DNA of 34,632 bases from an uncultured bacterium (GTDB taxonomy: Bacteria; Bacillota; Clostridia; Lachnospirales; Lachnospiraceae): the NCBI GenBank assembly GCA_947383005.1, contig CANDBT010000046.1, positions 1 through 34,632 on the forward strand, given 5' to 3'. Below are positions 1 through 7,413 of the stretch, one piece after another (positions within the stretch are counted from its first letter, which is position 1; every line of letters begins with the position of its first letter). Position numbers and translations under genes: made by a program. The notes beneath the pieces were generated by a model. The model saw only the letters and a program-made list of their open reading frames with translations. It had not been told where the DNA came from and did not search any database.

Positions 1-126
1 AGGGTTCGCGGAGCGGTTCCTGTAATATAACTTATCAGAATTTGCGAAGCAAATTTTGATAAAAGGCACACGCTTTTCGTGCCGTCCATCCGATTACAGG
101 GTTCGCGGAGCGGTTCCTGTAATATG
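1..126 (-). repeat. Composite hairpin repeat, two copies of a 28-base module
   Basis: Bases 1-28 and 98-125 are identical, a direct repeat with a 97-base period. The second copy forms a palindrome: ATTACAGG at 93-100 and CCTGTAAT at 116-123 around a GC-rich centre. Between the copies lie two more inverted repeats. One is an imperfect 12-bp stem with a GAA loop at 34-60, the other GGCAC/GTGCC at 65-69 and 79-83. Read on the minus strand, the order is hairpin, CGGAT, ACGGCAC hairpin, A/T-rich hairpin, hairpin. A related unit lies at 34582-34632 in the opposite orientation. No protein is suggested. This is best called a structured intergenic repeat, cut by the window edge. Confidence 0.75.
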
Positions 127-289
127 GCTCAGTGTCCCTATTATACCTTTAATTCCGGATATTTTCAATAGGATTGCTTGCTTCTATCTATTTTACCCAC
201 ATCTTCCTGCAAAATTTCTCTTTTTTAAAATTTTTCCCGTTTTTAAAATTCCCTGATAATCCGATAGCAAAGCAATTGATTAAAGCGGT

Positions 290-1816
290 TTATCCAACAA
301 AAAAACCCTCAACGTTCCGTGAAGGCAGAAATACCGATGCCGGAAACCATTCATCGTCAGAAATAAGCTGCTTTTCGAGTGCTTCGATCTTTTTTCCCCA
401 TTCTTCCTGCGATATTTCTTCGGAACTTCGTTCTCCCTGCAGGGTACAGTCCCGTGAATAAAAGTAAAGATATCCCCCATCCTCCTGATAATCTTTGCGC
501 AATGCGTACAGGGGAAGCATATGCATTTCTCTGCCCTTTCCCTCAAACTGTCCCACAACCAGATACCACTCCCCGCCATAGTCATCCATAAAGATCATCT
601 GCCCGGTTTTCAGCGGAACAAAGCTTTCATGAAGAACCCCCAGGAAACGCAGGTTTATCCAACCGTTTTCATAAGATAAAACAGCAAAACTGCCCCATGC
701 ATGTTCAAAATCTTTGTAATCCGACTCATCCGGTTCATAACGGACGAGAAGTTCATCTTCCCCGTCATGATTGATGTCCATAAGAAGATATCGCCAAAGA
801 CATCTTCCCGTGTCCGGATCAGAAGAATAGTGGTAGGCGATACGACCTCGATCGGACAGATGTTTTACCCTTGAAAAATCGCCGGATAAAATTTCCTGGT
901 AGGCTTTCCATGCCTCCTGTTCGTTCTCCTCGACGACAAAGGAAACGTTTCCCTTTCCCTCATCCAAAGCATCCAGATAATCCCATTCTTCTTTGGGAAA
1001 AAGGGGAAACTGCCCGACCGGAAGTTCTGCATTTTGCCATACTTCCAAAAAGGCAGCCGCTGTTTCCCGGCAGTCGCTGTAGGAACATTCCTGGTCTGGT
1101 TTTGGCTGCGTTCCAAAGGGAACCTTAAAATAATGTCTGACGATTTTGATGGTTTCGCCCTCTTCTGCGGTCAAAGGAACTTCATCTTCTTTGGCAGTCA
1201 AGGAAATCCATTCATAAATATCCCCTCCTTCTTCCGGGAGCGGTGCATCAAAGGTCTGGGGGATTTTTCGCTTAGAGGAGGTAGAGGAATACACATTCGG
1301 ATCGGTAAAACAGGTTTCCAGCCGGTGGGAGATAAGAAAAGACCCATCGGCAAGGGGCTGTATCTGCGCAGACGAATAACGCCTGTAGTCATCAAAATCA
1401 TAGAGAAGTTCGACCTTCTGGTTTCGGAAGGTGTATATATGATAAATATTTCCGCCGTCAATGCAGAGCTCCGGCACCTGCTCCCCATTACAATCGACAA
1501 AGGCATAGGAGGCACGGCTGTCGCCCCGGGGATAGCGGTCTGTAGCGGTAAGGCTGTGCCAGTCCCCCGCGGCTAAGAACTCCCGGTAGGCGGCCATGGC
1601 CTCGTTTTTGGAGGCAATATTTCCCGTGAAAGGATTTTGTGGATCAGTATTTTCCAAGACATCCGTTTCCCGGGAAGGCGGGGCGGATGATTTAGCTGTT
1701 TCGGCGCTGCCCATACAGCCGGACAAAAACAAAAAGAGCAGGCTAAGGACAGAAAACAAAACCCGTTTCCTCCTTTTTGGACAATGGTTACGAAATGCAG
1801 CGGAGTGTTTTTTCAT
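290..1816 (-). CDS. Secreted lipoprotein with two internal repeat units, function unknown
   Basis: 508 residues. A basic N-terminus, a hydrophobic stretch at about residues 19-31 and a lipobox LSGC with the modified cysteine at residue 34 predict a lipid-anchored extracytoplasmic protein. A serine-, proline- and threonine-rich linker follows. The mature part seems to hold the same unit twice: AYREFLAAGDW followed by an acidic strand (FVDCNGEQVPEL), then AYQEILSGDFS followed by LLMDINHDGEDELLV. The second acidic strand resembles the Ca-binding D-x-N-x-D-G loops of FG-GAP or VCBS-like repeats. It follows recO after 58 bases on the same strand and may be its last cotranscribed gene. I do not recognise a named family. 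A four-codon reading frame (1827 to 1813, minus) overlaps the start codon as ATGA, and the AAAGAAAGG-like ribosome site sits closer to that mini-ORF. Confidence 0.85.
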   Translation of the reverse strand: MKKHSAAFRNHCPKRRKRVLFSVLSLLFLFLSGCMGSAETAKSSAPPSRETDVLENTDPQNPFTGNIASKNEAMAAYREFLAAGDWHSLTATDRYPRGDSRASYAFVDCNGEQVPELCIDGGNIYHIYTFRNQKVELLYDFDDYRRYSSAQIQPLADGSFLISHRLETCFTDPNVYSSTSSKRKIPQTFDAPLPEEGGDIYEWISLTAKEDEVPLTAEEGETIKIVRHYFKVPFGTQPKPDQECSYSDCRETAAAFLEVWQNAELPVGQFPLFPKEEWDYLDALDEGKGNVSFVVEENEQEAWKAYQEILSGDFSRVKHLSDRGRIAYHYSSDPDTGRCLWRYLLMDINHDGEDELLVRYEPDESDYKDFEHAWGSFAVLSYENGWINLRFLGVLHESFVPLKTGQMIFMDDYGGEWYLVVGQFEGKGREMHMLPLYALRKDYQEDGGYLYFYSRDCTLQGERSSEEISQEEWGKKIEALEKQLISDDEWFPASVFLPSRNVEGFFVG

Positions 1817-1874
1817 ATGACAACCATGTACCTTTCTTTAATAGACCTTTTGACGCTTTTTAACGTTTTTTGCC

Positions 1875-2531
1875 TTATGCATATCCCCCCAACGCCTTTA
1901 ATATTTTCAGCGATTGGAATTCCCTGTCAATAAACCGTTTTTTATTTTCGTCCACGCATAGCTTCAATTCCCTTTCCACATCTTTCTTCAAAACAAATGT
2001 ATACAATGACTCCAATGGGGCAGCAATGATGTATTCCCAGGCATATACTGCGGAATCGCCAGCCGGGCGCGGCGGCTTGGCAGTATACTCTCCATTTGCC
2101 GCCATCGCGCGCAGTTCAAATACCAGTTGGACCAGGGAATTGGGCAAAGATGGTTTCAAAAGCGCCCGCATGGATTGATACAGTAGCAGAAGCAGTTCGC
2201 TTCCGTCCAGATTTTCCCGGCTGTAGTAATCGGCAAATTCCAGAAAATAGAATCCATAGCAAGCGGTTTCCATATCCCTGGCAATATCCGTAAAATAATT
2301 CTTCGCCTCTGCCCGAGCCAGGCGATACGCGTCTTTTCCCTCATACAGATAAAAATTTGCAAAAACAAAAGGCTGGCTGGCCGCCATCAGAGGACTGCCT
2401 GGCCTTTTCGCGCCGCGGGCGAATGCCGTAATTTTTCCTCTTTCCCGGGTTAATATAACCAGCCGCCGGTCATATTCCCCCACCGGAGACGCTTTCAGCA
2501 CCATACCGGTAAAGGTTAATAATTCTCTCAA
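1875..2531 (-). CDS. recO: DNA repair protein RecO
   Basis: RecO binds SSB-coated single-stranded DNA and, with RecR, helps load RecA during gap and break repair. The 218 residues begin with the family's OB-fold signature (FTGMVLKASPVGEYDRRLVILTRERGKITAFARGAKRP). A helical domain follows with CYGFYFLEFADYYSRE. The start is taken as TTG at 2531 because GAGGAGG lies seven bases upstream. The first in-frame ATG, at codon 10, would remove the first OB-fold strand. Many Gram-positive RecO proteins have a four-cysteine zinc site in the second half. Here that stretch (around NGEYTAKPPRPAGD) has no CxxC pair, so the zinc site appears lost and the protein is somewhat short. It lies 44 bases downstream of the NusG domain II gene, a pairing that suggests one operon. 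Confidence 0.93.
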   Translation of the reverse strand: MRELLTFTGMVLKASPVGEYDRRLVILTRERGKITAFARGAKRPGSPLMAASQPFVFANFYLYEGKDAYRLARAEAKNYFTDIARDMETACYGFYFLEFADYYSRENLDGSELLLLLYQSMRALLKPSLPNSLVQLVFELRAMAANGEYTAKPPRPAGDSAVYAWEYIIAAPLESLYTFVLKKDVERELKLCVDENKKRFIDREFQSLKILKALGGYA

Positions 2532-2575
2532 TTAGCCGCCTCCTCTTTCAGGATCGTTAGCACTCTATTTTACTG

Positions 2576-2965
2576 TTAGTCTCCGACTATTTGAACTATC
2601 ATTAAATTGGGCAGGCAAACAATTATATCCCCATCCTTGGACTGTTTTCCCTGACGAATACAGACTTTGTCCGGGCAGGAGGCTTCGGAACACCAAATCT
2701 GCCCATCCTGGACGATCAAATGGTTCGTCCCATTACGGGCGCCGTCAACGGTAATTTCCTGATTTTTCGACAAATCGAGAATCGCTGTCTGTTTTCCGTC
2801 AACCGTAACTTCTGCCCGTATAGCCGGAACCCGATGACGAAGATAATATCCCAGGCCCAATATAGCAAAAATCGCCAATAAAATAACAATCAGAATCACG
2901 TCCGGTTTCTTAATTGCCCGATTGGCTTTAGCGCTAACCATATTGGCCTTGCTGCTTTTATCCAT
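2576..2965 (-). CDS. Membrane-anchored NusG domain II protein
   Basis: 129 residues from the chosen start. A basic cytoplasmic N-terminus is followed by one membrane segment (about residues 23-41) and an outer domain of the NusG_II family (Pfam PF07009). The signature cysteines are visible in CSEASCPDKVCIRQGK and IIVCLPNLMIVQIVG. The family is a small beta domain first seen as an insert in some NusG proteins. As a stand-alone membrane protein its role is not established. ATG at 2965 is preferred to the ATG five codons upstream because GAGGTGG sits six bases before it, inside the longer frame. It heads the run NusG_II, recO, lipoprotein on the minus strand. Confidence 0.85.
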   Translation of the reverse strand: MDKSSKANMVSAKANRAIKKPDVILIVILLAIFAILGLGYYLRHRVPAIRAEVTVDGKQTAILDLSKNQEITVDGARNGTNHLIVQDGQIWCSEASCPDKVCIRQGKQSKDGDIIVCLPNLMIVQIVGD

Positions 2966-3065
2966 AACCGTCCACCTCATTATTCCTTAATTCTAAAACA
3001 CCTCAAATCGCTCATTTTTTCTGCGAAAACTGGTTACTTTTCGGTATTTTTAGGGTCCCAAGTTC

Positions 3066-3104
3066 AAAAATCCTCTTGCAGGCATGCTTGCATCGGATTT
3101 TTTT
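3066..3104 (+). terminator. Terminator-like hairpin with T tract
   Basis: AAAAATCC at 3066-3073 pairs with GGATTTTT at 3095-3102. Inside, TGCA at 3077-3080 pairs with TGCA at 3089-3092 around an 8-base loop containing GCATGC. The T run continues to 3104. No gene on the plus strand ends just upstream, so what it would terminate is unclear. Confidence 0.5.
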
Positions 3105-3107
3105 GAC

Positions 3108-3126
3108 CTTTTGACCCTGGTATCAT
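3108..3126 (+). repeat. Dispersed repeat cttttgaccctggtatcat, copy 1
   Basis: These 19 bases recur exactly at 10109-10127. The last 13 recur on the opposite strand at 28101-28113. All copies are intergenic. Confidence 0.7.
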
Positions 3127-3132
3127 ATCATA

Positions 3133-3159
3133 CTTCCTTTTATAAGGGAAGATTTTTTT
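3133..3159 (+). terminator. Rho-independent terminator-like hairpin
   Basis: CTTCCTTT at 3133-3140 pairs with AAGGGAAG at 3144-3151, with one G-T pair and a 3-base loop, and is followed directly by A and seven T (3152-3159). This is a textbook terminator shape on the plus strand, yet no plus-strand gene precedes it in the window. Confidence 0.55.
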
Positions 3160-3205
3160 CATCAAGCGGTTGAAGCGGCGCCATCTGCGATACTGTTCAG
3201 ATAGA

Positions 3206-3263
3206 TCTGCGCAGAGTCTGCCCCAGCGAAGCGAGGGTACTTGCTGCGCTGACCGTACGACAT
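3206..3263 (-). repeat. Dispersed intergenic repeat, copy with perfect 34-base core
   Basis: Read on the minus strand, the 34 bases 3239-3206 match 15088-15121 on the plus strand exactly. The core contains CCTCGCTTCGCTGGGGCAGA. A 27-base part (3210-3236) recurs at 26098-26124. The outer part, 3263-3247, matches 10126-10142 in 16 of 17 bases, just after the cttttgaccctggtatcat module there. The copies look like pieces of one modular repeat. Confidence 0.75.
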
Positions 3264-3333
3264 CGTGCCCTTTGGGTATAACTTGGGCCGGCGAGCAAAA
3301 ATCCTTCTACACTCCGTTTCGCTCAAATAACCC

Positions 3334-3376
3334 AACCACAAAAGACTGCTGCGTTATGCCGCAGTCTTTTGTGGTT
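3334..3376. terminator. Strong inverted repeat, possible bidirectional terminator
   Basis: AACCACAAAAGACTGC at 3334-3349 and GCAGTCTTTTGTGGTT at 3361-3376 form a perfect 16-bp stem with an 11-base loop. The stem carries A and T runs on its arms, so it could act in either direction. It may insulate the gene at 3502 from the divergent minus-strand operon. Confidence 0.5.
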
Positions 3377-3466
3377 CCAAGGGAAAACCTTATCAGACAA
3401 GCAAACGCTACATCTGAACTAATACATCTGTTGTCATACAACGTGCAAACTGGCTGTGAAATTTCC

Positions 3467-3495
3467 TTGCTCTTTTCTTTATAAAATGATATACT
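3467..3495 (+). promoter_or_regulatory. Extended -10 promoter giving a possibly leaderless mRNA
   Basis: TGATATACT (3487-3495) is an extended -10 element. A weak -35, TTGCTC, is at 3467-3472 with 17-base spacing. Initiation about seven bases after the -10 falls at 3501-3503, on or next to the ATG at 3502. No Shine-Dalgarno sequence precedes that ATG. Confidence 0.55.
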
Positions 3496-3501
3496 CTGTC
3501 T

Positions 3502-4179
3502 ATGATGAACCAATATATTATTTCATTTTTCCGCACCTTGTCAGACCACACGGTAGACAAAACCCTGTTTGTCTGCGGCCTTTTTTTGTCTGCCTGCGAA
3601 CTCTATAAACAAATATTTATCTATGTTGCCGTCAACCACGGCTATTATGACTGGTGGTATTTCCCTTTCCAGCTTTGCAGCCTGCCTATGTACTTATGCC
3701 TGCTGCTCCCGTTCCTTCCGGCTGGCCGTGGAAAAACAGCCTTCTATACGTTCATGCAGGATTACCACCTTCTCGGGGGTATCGCCGCATTGATTGTGCC
3801 GGAAGGATTTTCCCATATCCACTGGACATTAACTCTCCACGGATATCTTTGGCATATTCTCCTGCTCCTGATCAGCCTGTTTATCTGGATTAGCGGACGA
3901 AGCGATTTAAGCGCCAGGGGATTTGTACGCACCCTCCCGATATTTTCCGTCTGCTCCGCAATCGCCACGATAATCAATCTGCTGACGCCGGGACACGGAC
4001 AGGCCAATATGTTTTATATCTCCCCTTACTATCCCAACGTCCAGTTTATCTTTCACTGGATCGCCCTCCGTTTGGGCATCCACCCTGCCAACCTGCTATA
4101 CCTTTTGGCCATCTCCCTGGGCGCAGGTATCATCCATTTCCTATTGGGAGCCGCAGAAAAAACCGGCAACGCCTTCTGA
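3502..4179 (+). CDS. YwaF / TIGR02206 family integral membrane protein
   Basis: 225 residues, almost all hydrophobic, with about six or seven membrane helices. Family-like features include the YDWWYFPFQLCSLPMYLCLL segment, HGYLWHILLLLISLFIW and a final NLLYLLAISLGAGIIHFLL helix. I recognise this pattern from the YwaF / TIGR02206 group of putative membrane proteins, whose biochemical role is unknown. The first two codons are both ATG. No ribosome site is visible before either, and the promoter position suggests translation starts at or very near the 5' end of the mRNA. It converges with the MATE gene, with only 15 bases between the two stop codons. Confidence 0.85.
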   Translation: MMNQYIISFFRTLSDHTVDKTLFVCGLFLSACELYKQIFIYVAVNHGYYDWWYFPFQLCSLPMYLCLLLPFLPAGRGKTAFYTFMQDYHLLGGIAALIVPEGFSHIHWTLTLHGYLWHILLLLISLFIWISGRSDLSARGFVRTLPIFSVCSAIATIINLLTPGHGQANMFYISPYYPNVQFIFHWIALRLGIHPANLLYLLAISLGAGIIHFLLGAAEKTGNAF

Positions 4180-4194
4180 CATCGGCATGGGCAA

Positions 4195-5556
4195 TCAATG
4201 TCTTGCCATTTTCCTTCGGACAACCAGGTAGCAGGCAATATGAGCAAAAAAGGTGATTGTCCAGGATACCGGATAAGACAAATACAGCGTCGGCAGCGTC
4301 GGGCTTATAGCAAATACAGTAAAAATCCATAACACCCGGAAAGCGCAAGCCCCGGTCAGGGATACAAACATAGGAATCAGCGAGCAGCCCACTCCCCGAA
4401 GGCCCCCCACCATAGTATCCATCATCCCGCAGATAAAATAAACGGTCGCAATAATCCGCAGGCGATCAATACCATACTGGATTACCTGCTCATCGGAAGA
4501 ATAAATTCCTACAAGCTGCTTCCCAAACACCACCGTACTTCCGCCCAGTACTATCCCCACCACAGTCACTAATCCCAGACAGTACAAAAGGACCTTCGTC
4601 ATTCTCTGATACTTCTTGGCGCCAAAATTCTGGCTGGTAAAACTTAATGCCGTCTGATATACCGCGTTCATGGACGTATAGACAAATCCCTCGATATTTG
4701 CGGCGGCAGTATTTCCTGCCACGGCTATCTCGCCAAAAGAATTGACCGAAGCCTGGATCAGCACATTAGATATAGAAAAAACAGCTCCCTGCATTCCTGC
4801 AGGAAGGCCGATTTTTGCTATTGCCGCCAGCTTGCCCTTATTCAGCTTCAGCCGGTCAAATCTCAGCCGGTAATTTGCATGGGAACGGACAAGGCACTGT
4901 ACAATCAGCACCGCCGAAATACACTGGGAAATCACGGTTGCCAAAGCAACTCCCGCCACATCCATATGAAACCGAATCACAAAAATCAAATTCAAAATTA
5001 CGTTAATTACCCCCGCCGTCATCAAAAAATACAACGGCCGCCGGGTATCTCCTACCGCCCGTAAAATCGCGCTGCCAAAATTGTATACCAGCGTAGCCGG
5101 CATACCGATAAAAAATATCCGCATATAAAGTACCGCCAGCGGAAGCACATTCGCAGGCGTTTTCATCATTTCCAGCAAAGGAGCCGCCAACAGCATGCCT
5201 ACGGCAATCAAAAACATCCCCCCTGATATGGCCAGCAGCATGGATGTATGTACCGTCTCCTCCAAATCTTTCTGCCGCTGAGCGCCATGATACTGGGCCA
5301 CCAATACATTAGCCCCTACAGAAAGTCCAATAAACACATTGACCAGCAAATTTATCAGAGAACTGGTAGAACCAACTGCCGCCAGGGAATCACTACCCGC
5401 ATACCGGCCCACAACAATTATATCCGCCGCATTGAACAACAACTGCAAAACTCCTGACACCATCAGCGGTACCGCGAATATCACGATTTTGGAAAACAGC
5501 GGGCCATTGCACATATCGATTTCATAGACTTCCCCAGCCTTTCTTTTCCCCATCAT
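4195..5556 (-). CDS. MATE family multidrug/cation antiporter
   Basis: 453 residues with about 12 membrane helices, the normal MATE size. The N-terminal half carries VPLMVSGVLQLLFNAADIIVVGRYAG and AAVGSTSSLINLLVNVFIGLSVGANVLVAQYHGAQ. The equivalent IGLPAGMQGAVFSISNVLIQ starts the second half, showing the internal duplication of the family. These proteins export drugs, metabolites or toxins across the cytoplasmic membrane using Na+ or H+ gradients. The substrate cannot be told from sequence. The start has two adjacent ATG codons, with AAGGG about eight bases upstream of the first. No regulator is adjacent. Confidence 0.93.
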   Translation of the reverse strand: MMGKRKAGEVYEIDMCNGPLFSKIVIFAVPLMVSGVLQLLFNAADIIVVGRYAGSDSLAAVGSTSSLINLLVNVFIGLSVGANVLVAQYHGAQRQKDLEETVHTSMLLAISGGMFLIAVGMLLAAPLLEMMKTPANVLPLAVLYMRIFFIGMPATLVYNFGSAILRAVGDTRRPLYFLMTAGVINVILNLIFVIRFHMDVAGVALATVISQCISAVLIVQCLVRSHANYRLRFDRLKLNKGKLAAIAKIGLPAGMQGAVFSISNVLIQASVNSFGEIAVAGNTAAANIEGFVYTSMNAVYQTALSFTSQNFGAKKYQRMTKVLLYCLGLVTVVGIVLGGSTVVFGKQLVGIYSSDEQVIQYGIDRLRIIATVYFICGMMDTMVGGLRGVGCSLIPMFVSLTGACAFRVLWIFTVFAISPTLPTLYLSYPVSWTITFFAHIACYLVVRRKMARH

Positions 5557-5659
5557 TTTATCTACCCTTTCGACGCGTTTTGTCCGATACTATACCACAC
5601 TTTATCCAATATGGCAATACCTTCATGCGTGCCAAATTGCACAAATTGCCTAATCATGT

Positions 5660-5690
5660 GTAACCGTTCAAATAACCCTTGAACGGTTAC
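5660..5690. repeat. Perfect 12-bp palindrome of the gtaaccgttcaa family
   Basis: GTAACCGTTCAA at 5660-5671 and TTGAACGGTTAC at 5679-5690 make a perfect stem with a 7-base loop. The first 15 bases (gtaaccgttcaaata) recur exactly at 9446-9460, and GTAACCGTTCA recurs at 12538-12548 as one arm of a larger hairpin. It could terminate transcription downstream of the glycosylase gene, but there is no T tract. Confidence 0.7.
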
Positions 5691-5782
5691 GAGCGTGTTA
5701 CTGCCCACATCTGATCACTCTGCCGATTAGCCATGGGCAAATACAGTTATGGGGGCAACGCATACGCCTCGGCCTGCTGCAG

Positions 5783-6286
5783 CTATAGTTTCAGCCGCTG
5801 ATAGCTCGCAAGCAGTTCCTGGTCGCTTATCCTGCAATTGGCCGGGCTGGTAGACGGCAAAGCTATGCAGGGACGGTCATACTTTGGTTCGCAATATTTT
5901 CGATACAATGCCGCCGCTTTGGCGCCTGTAGTAAATATGGCTTTGATATCGGCATACTGCAATATCACATCCAAATCGTTGATAACCGGATTTTGGATGC
6001 TGGCATCCTCCGCCCCGCGGATACTGCAGCTTGCCAGCACATCCCATAACGCCATGTGGTTGCGCAGGGCCAACTGCTTTTTCTCCTCAACCGTAACAGG
6101 TTCTTTCTCCCCGAACACCTGTGCCACTACTTTCCAAAACCGGTTCCTCGGATGTCCATAATAAAACCCCTGCTCCCTGGATTTAGGGGAGGGTATCGTC
6201 CCTAATACTAAAATCCGGGATTTTTCGTCAAACAGAGGACCAAATTCATGAGTCACTTTTTCTGTTTTGTTCGCTGCTCTTGCCAT
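5783..6286 (-). CDS. DNA-deoxyinosine (hypoxanthine) glycosylase, UDG superfamily
   Basis: 167 residues. Motifs of the uracil-DNA glycosylase superfamily branch that removes hypoxanthine (TIGR04274-like) are clear: GTIPSPKS (residues 29-36), GHPRNRFW (44-51) and LPSTSPAN (143-150). The enzyme would excise deaminated adenine, and possibly uracil, starting base excision repair. Length is typical. The start ATG follows an AAAGG / CAGG purine stretch. It is on the same strand as the MATE gene, but 226 bases with a hairpin separate them, so it is probably monocistronic. The AT-rich island begins just upstream, divergently. Confidence 0.88.
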   Translation of the reverse strand: MARAANKTEKVTHEFGPLFDEKSRILVLGTIPSPKSREQGFYYGHPRNRFWKVVAQVFGEKEPVTVEEKKQLALRNHMALWDVLASCSIRGAEDASIQNPVINDLDVILQYADIKAIFTTGAKAAALYRKYCEPKYDRPCIALPSTSPANCRISDQELLASYQRLKL

Positions 6287-6354
6287 CCTGCGCCTGCCTT
6301 TCTCTTCTATATTCCGTATTTGTTATTATTCACGGAATAGCTGTGAACCAAATA

Positions 6355-6374
6355 GTTGCTGTCCACACAGTAAC
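6355..6374. promoter_or_regulatory. Imperfect palindrome, possible operator upstream of the nuclease gene
   Basis: GTTGCTGT and ACAGTAAC form an inverted repeat (7 of 8 pairs) around CCAC, about 40 bases upstream of the -35 element at 6412. A shorter TTCAC/GTGAA repeat is at 6329-6347. No dedicated regulator gene is adjacent, so an operator role is speculative. Confidence 0.3.
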
Positions 6375-6411
6375 ACCAAATGATTTCTTTTCATTATTAT
6401 CCACAGCGGCC

Positions 6412-6440
6412 TTGAAAGAAATGAACGATATACGTATAAT
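6412..6440 (+). promoter_or_regulatory. Sigma-A type promoter of the nuclease-methyltransferase operon
   Basis: TTGAAA at 6412-6417 and a perfect TATAAT at 6435-6440 are separated by 17 bases. Transcription would start near 6447, leaving a leader of about 50 bases before the ATG at 6496. Confidence 0.75.
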
Positions 6441-6485
6441 AATATCACAATGCAATATTCTTTGTACATAATAAAAGCGAGAAAA

Positions 6486-6505
6486 GGAGAAGCAAATGAA
6501 GAACC
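6486..6505 (+). repeat. 20-base near-identical segment at island gene start, left copy
   Basis: Matches 9493-9512 at 18 of 20 positions. The last 15 bases, agcaaatgaagaacc, are identical. Each copy covers part of the ribosome site, the ATG and codons 2-3 of the gene that follows. The two copies bracket the two-gene island. Confidence 0.6.
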
Positions 6506-7413
6506 TGGCTGTAAAAACATTTGGAGTCCTGAGGAATTTATTCTTCGATAAAAGCAGTAAGCCTATTAAGTTTCCTCTTCGTGAAAAACGTAATACGCAA
6601 GATGATCCTTTTGACGAATATATATCAATGGCTTTAGATGATAAATTACAAGAACACGGGGCAAGATGCCAGAGATCCTCAGGACCGCTTATAAGCCCTG
6701 ATATGGCCGTAGTATCAATTGGAATAAATATCGAAAGCGATAACATTAATAATAATCCAGAAGAAATTATAGGAATTGAAGTAAAAAAGCTCGAAAGAAC
6801 AGCAAATGGAAAAATTGCAAGGCCAACGGGGATAGATTACAACTCAACCCCGCCATGTGGCCGGGTAAAGATTTACACTTCTAATAATGAGCCATTAATG
6901 ATAAAAAGTTATTACCTTTTCGCATGCTTAGAAAACGATGAATCCGGAAATTATTTTGTTAGCGCCATGTGCCTTTGTGATGGAAGTATCTTAAACGATG
7001 ATTATGGCCTTTATTTGCAAATAACAGGATCAAGAGAGAAAGGGATCAACATGGGAACTTATGGTGACGGGGCAAACAGGAACAGACCAATGCTGATTTT
7101 TTCAAACCCTTTAGGCGCTGATTTTTTAGACCATAAAATTACCTTGGTAAGCGAACTTGATTTAGGGGAACGGATAGATAATATAGAATTAGTTTGGCGG
7201 TTTATTAGAAAAGACGTTGAGGGAGTAAATCATACTTTTTATGCGTATATGGACAGCCAGGATAATTTGGGCAGCCAACCAGTGACAAATGTCATCGAAC
7301 CGTTCCCCACACCGCGCAACCGGGTTAGTGAGACGCAGGAAAGAGGAAAATTTAAGCTTTTGAAGTATTATGAGGAGCTTGATAAAATATGGCCAAGCAA
7401 AAACAACGACTGA
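6496..7413 (+). CDS. Putative type II restriction endonuclease, PD-(D/E)xK fold
   Basis: 305 residues, with no named family recognised. SPDM with Asp69, then 26 residues later E95-V96-K97 inside IIGIEVKKLER, fits the PD-x(n)-ExK catalytic signature of metal-dependent DNases. It is followed by the unusual stretch IARPTGIDYNSTPPCGRVKI and a beta-rich YYLFACLEND segment. The gene has its own promoter and an AAGGAGA ribosome site five bases before ATG. Its last 25 bases overlap the methyltransferase gene at 7389, implying coupled translation. Restriction activity is inferred from motif plus partner. The base composition is AT-rich: 15 G+C in 6721-6780 against 27 in 26401-26460. This supports acquisition by transfer. 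It might instead be a methyltransferase accessory subunit or a DNA-binding protein with a degenerate nuclease fold. Confidence 0.65.
   Translation: MKNLAVKTFGVLRNLFFDKSSKPIKFPLREKRNTQDDPFDEYISMALDDKLQEHGARCQRSSGPLISPDMAVVSIGINIESDNINNNPEEIIGIEVKKLERTANGKIARPTGIDYNSTPPCGRVKIYTSNNEPLMIKSYYLFACLENDESGNYFVSAMCLCDGSILNDDYGLYLQITGSREKGINMGTYGDGANRNRPMLIFSNPLGADFLDHKITLVSELDLGERIDNIELVWRFIRKDVEGVNHTFYAYMDSQDNLGSQPVTNVIEPFPTPRNRVSETQERGKFKLLKYYEELDKIWPSKNND

Larger units (their letters stand above)
2966..3501. other. 536-base gap without a gene; holds repeats and hairpins
   Basis: No credible reading frame was found. The stretch contains two plus-strand terminator-like hairpins (3066-3104 and 3133-3159), a copy of the cttttgaccctggtatcat repeat (3108-3126), a minus-oriented copy of the dispersed 34-base repeat (3206-3263) and a perfect 16-bp inverted repeat (3334-3376). 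It ends with the promoter of the gene at 3502. Confidence 0.7.
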
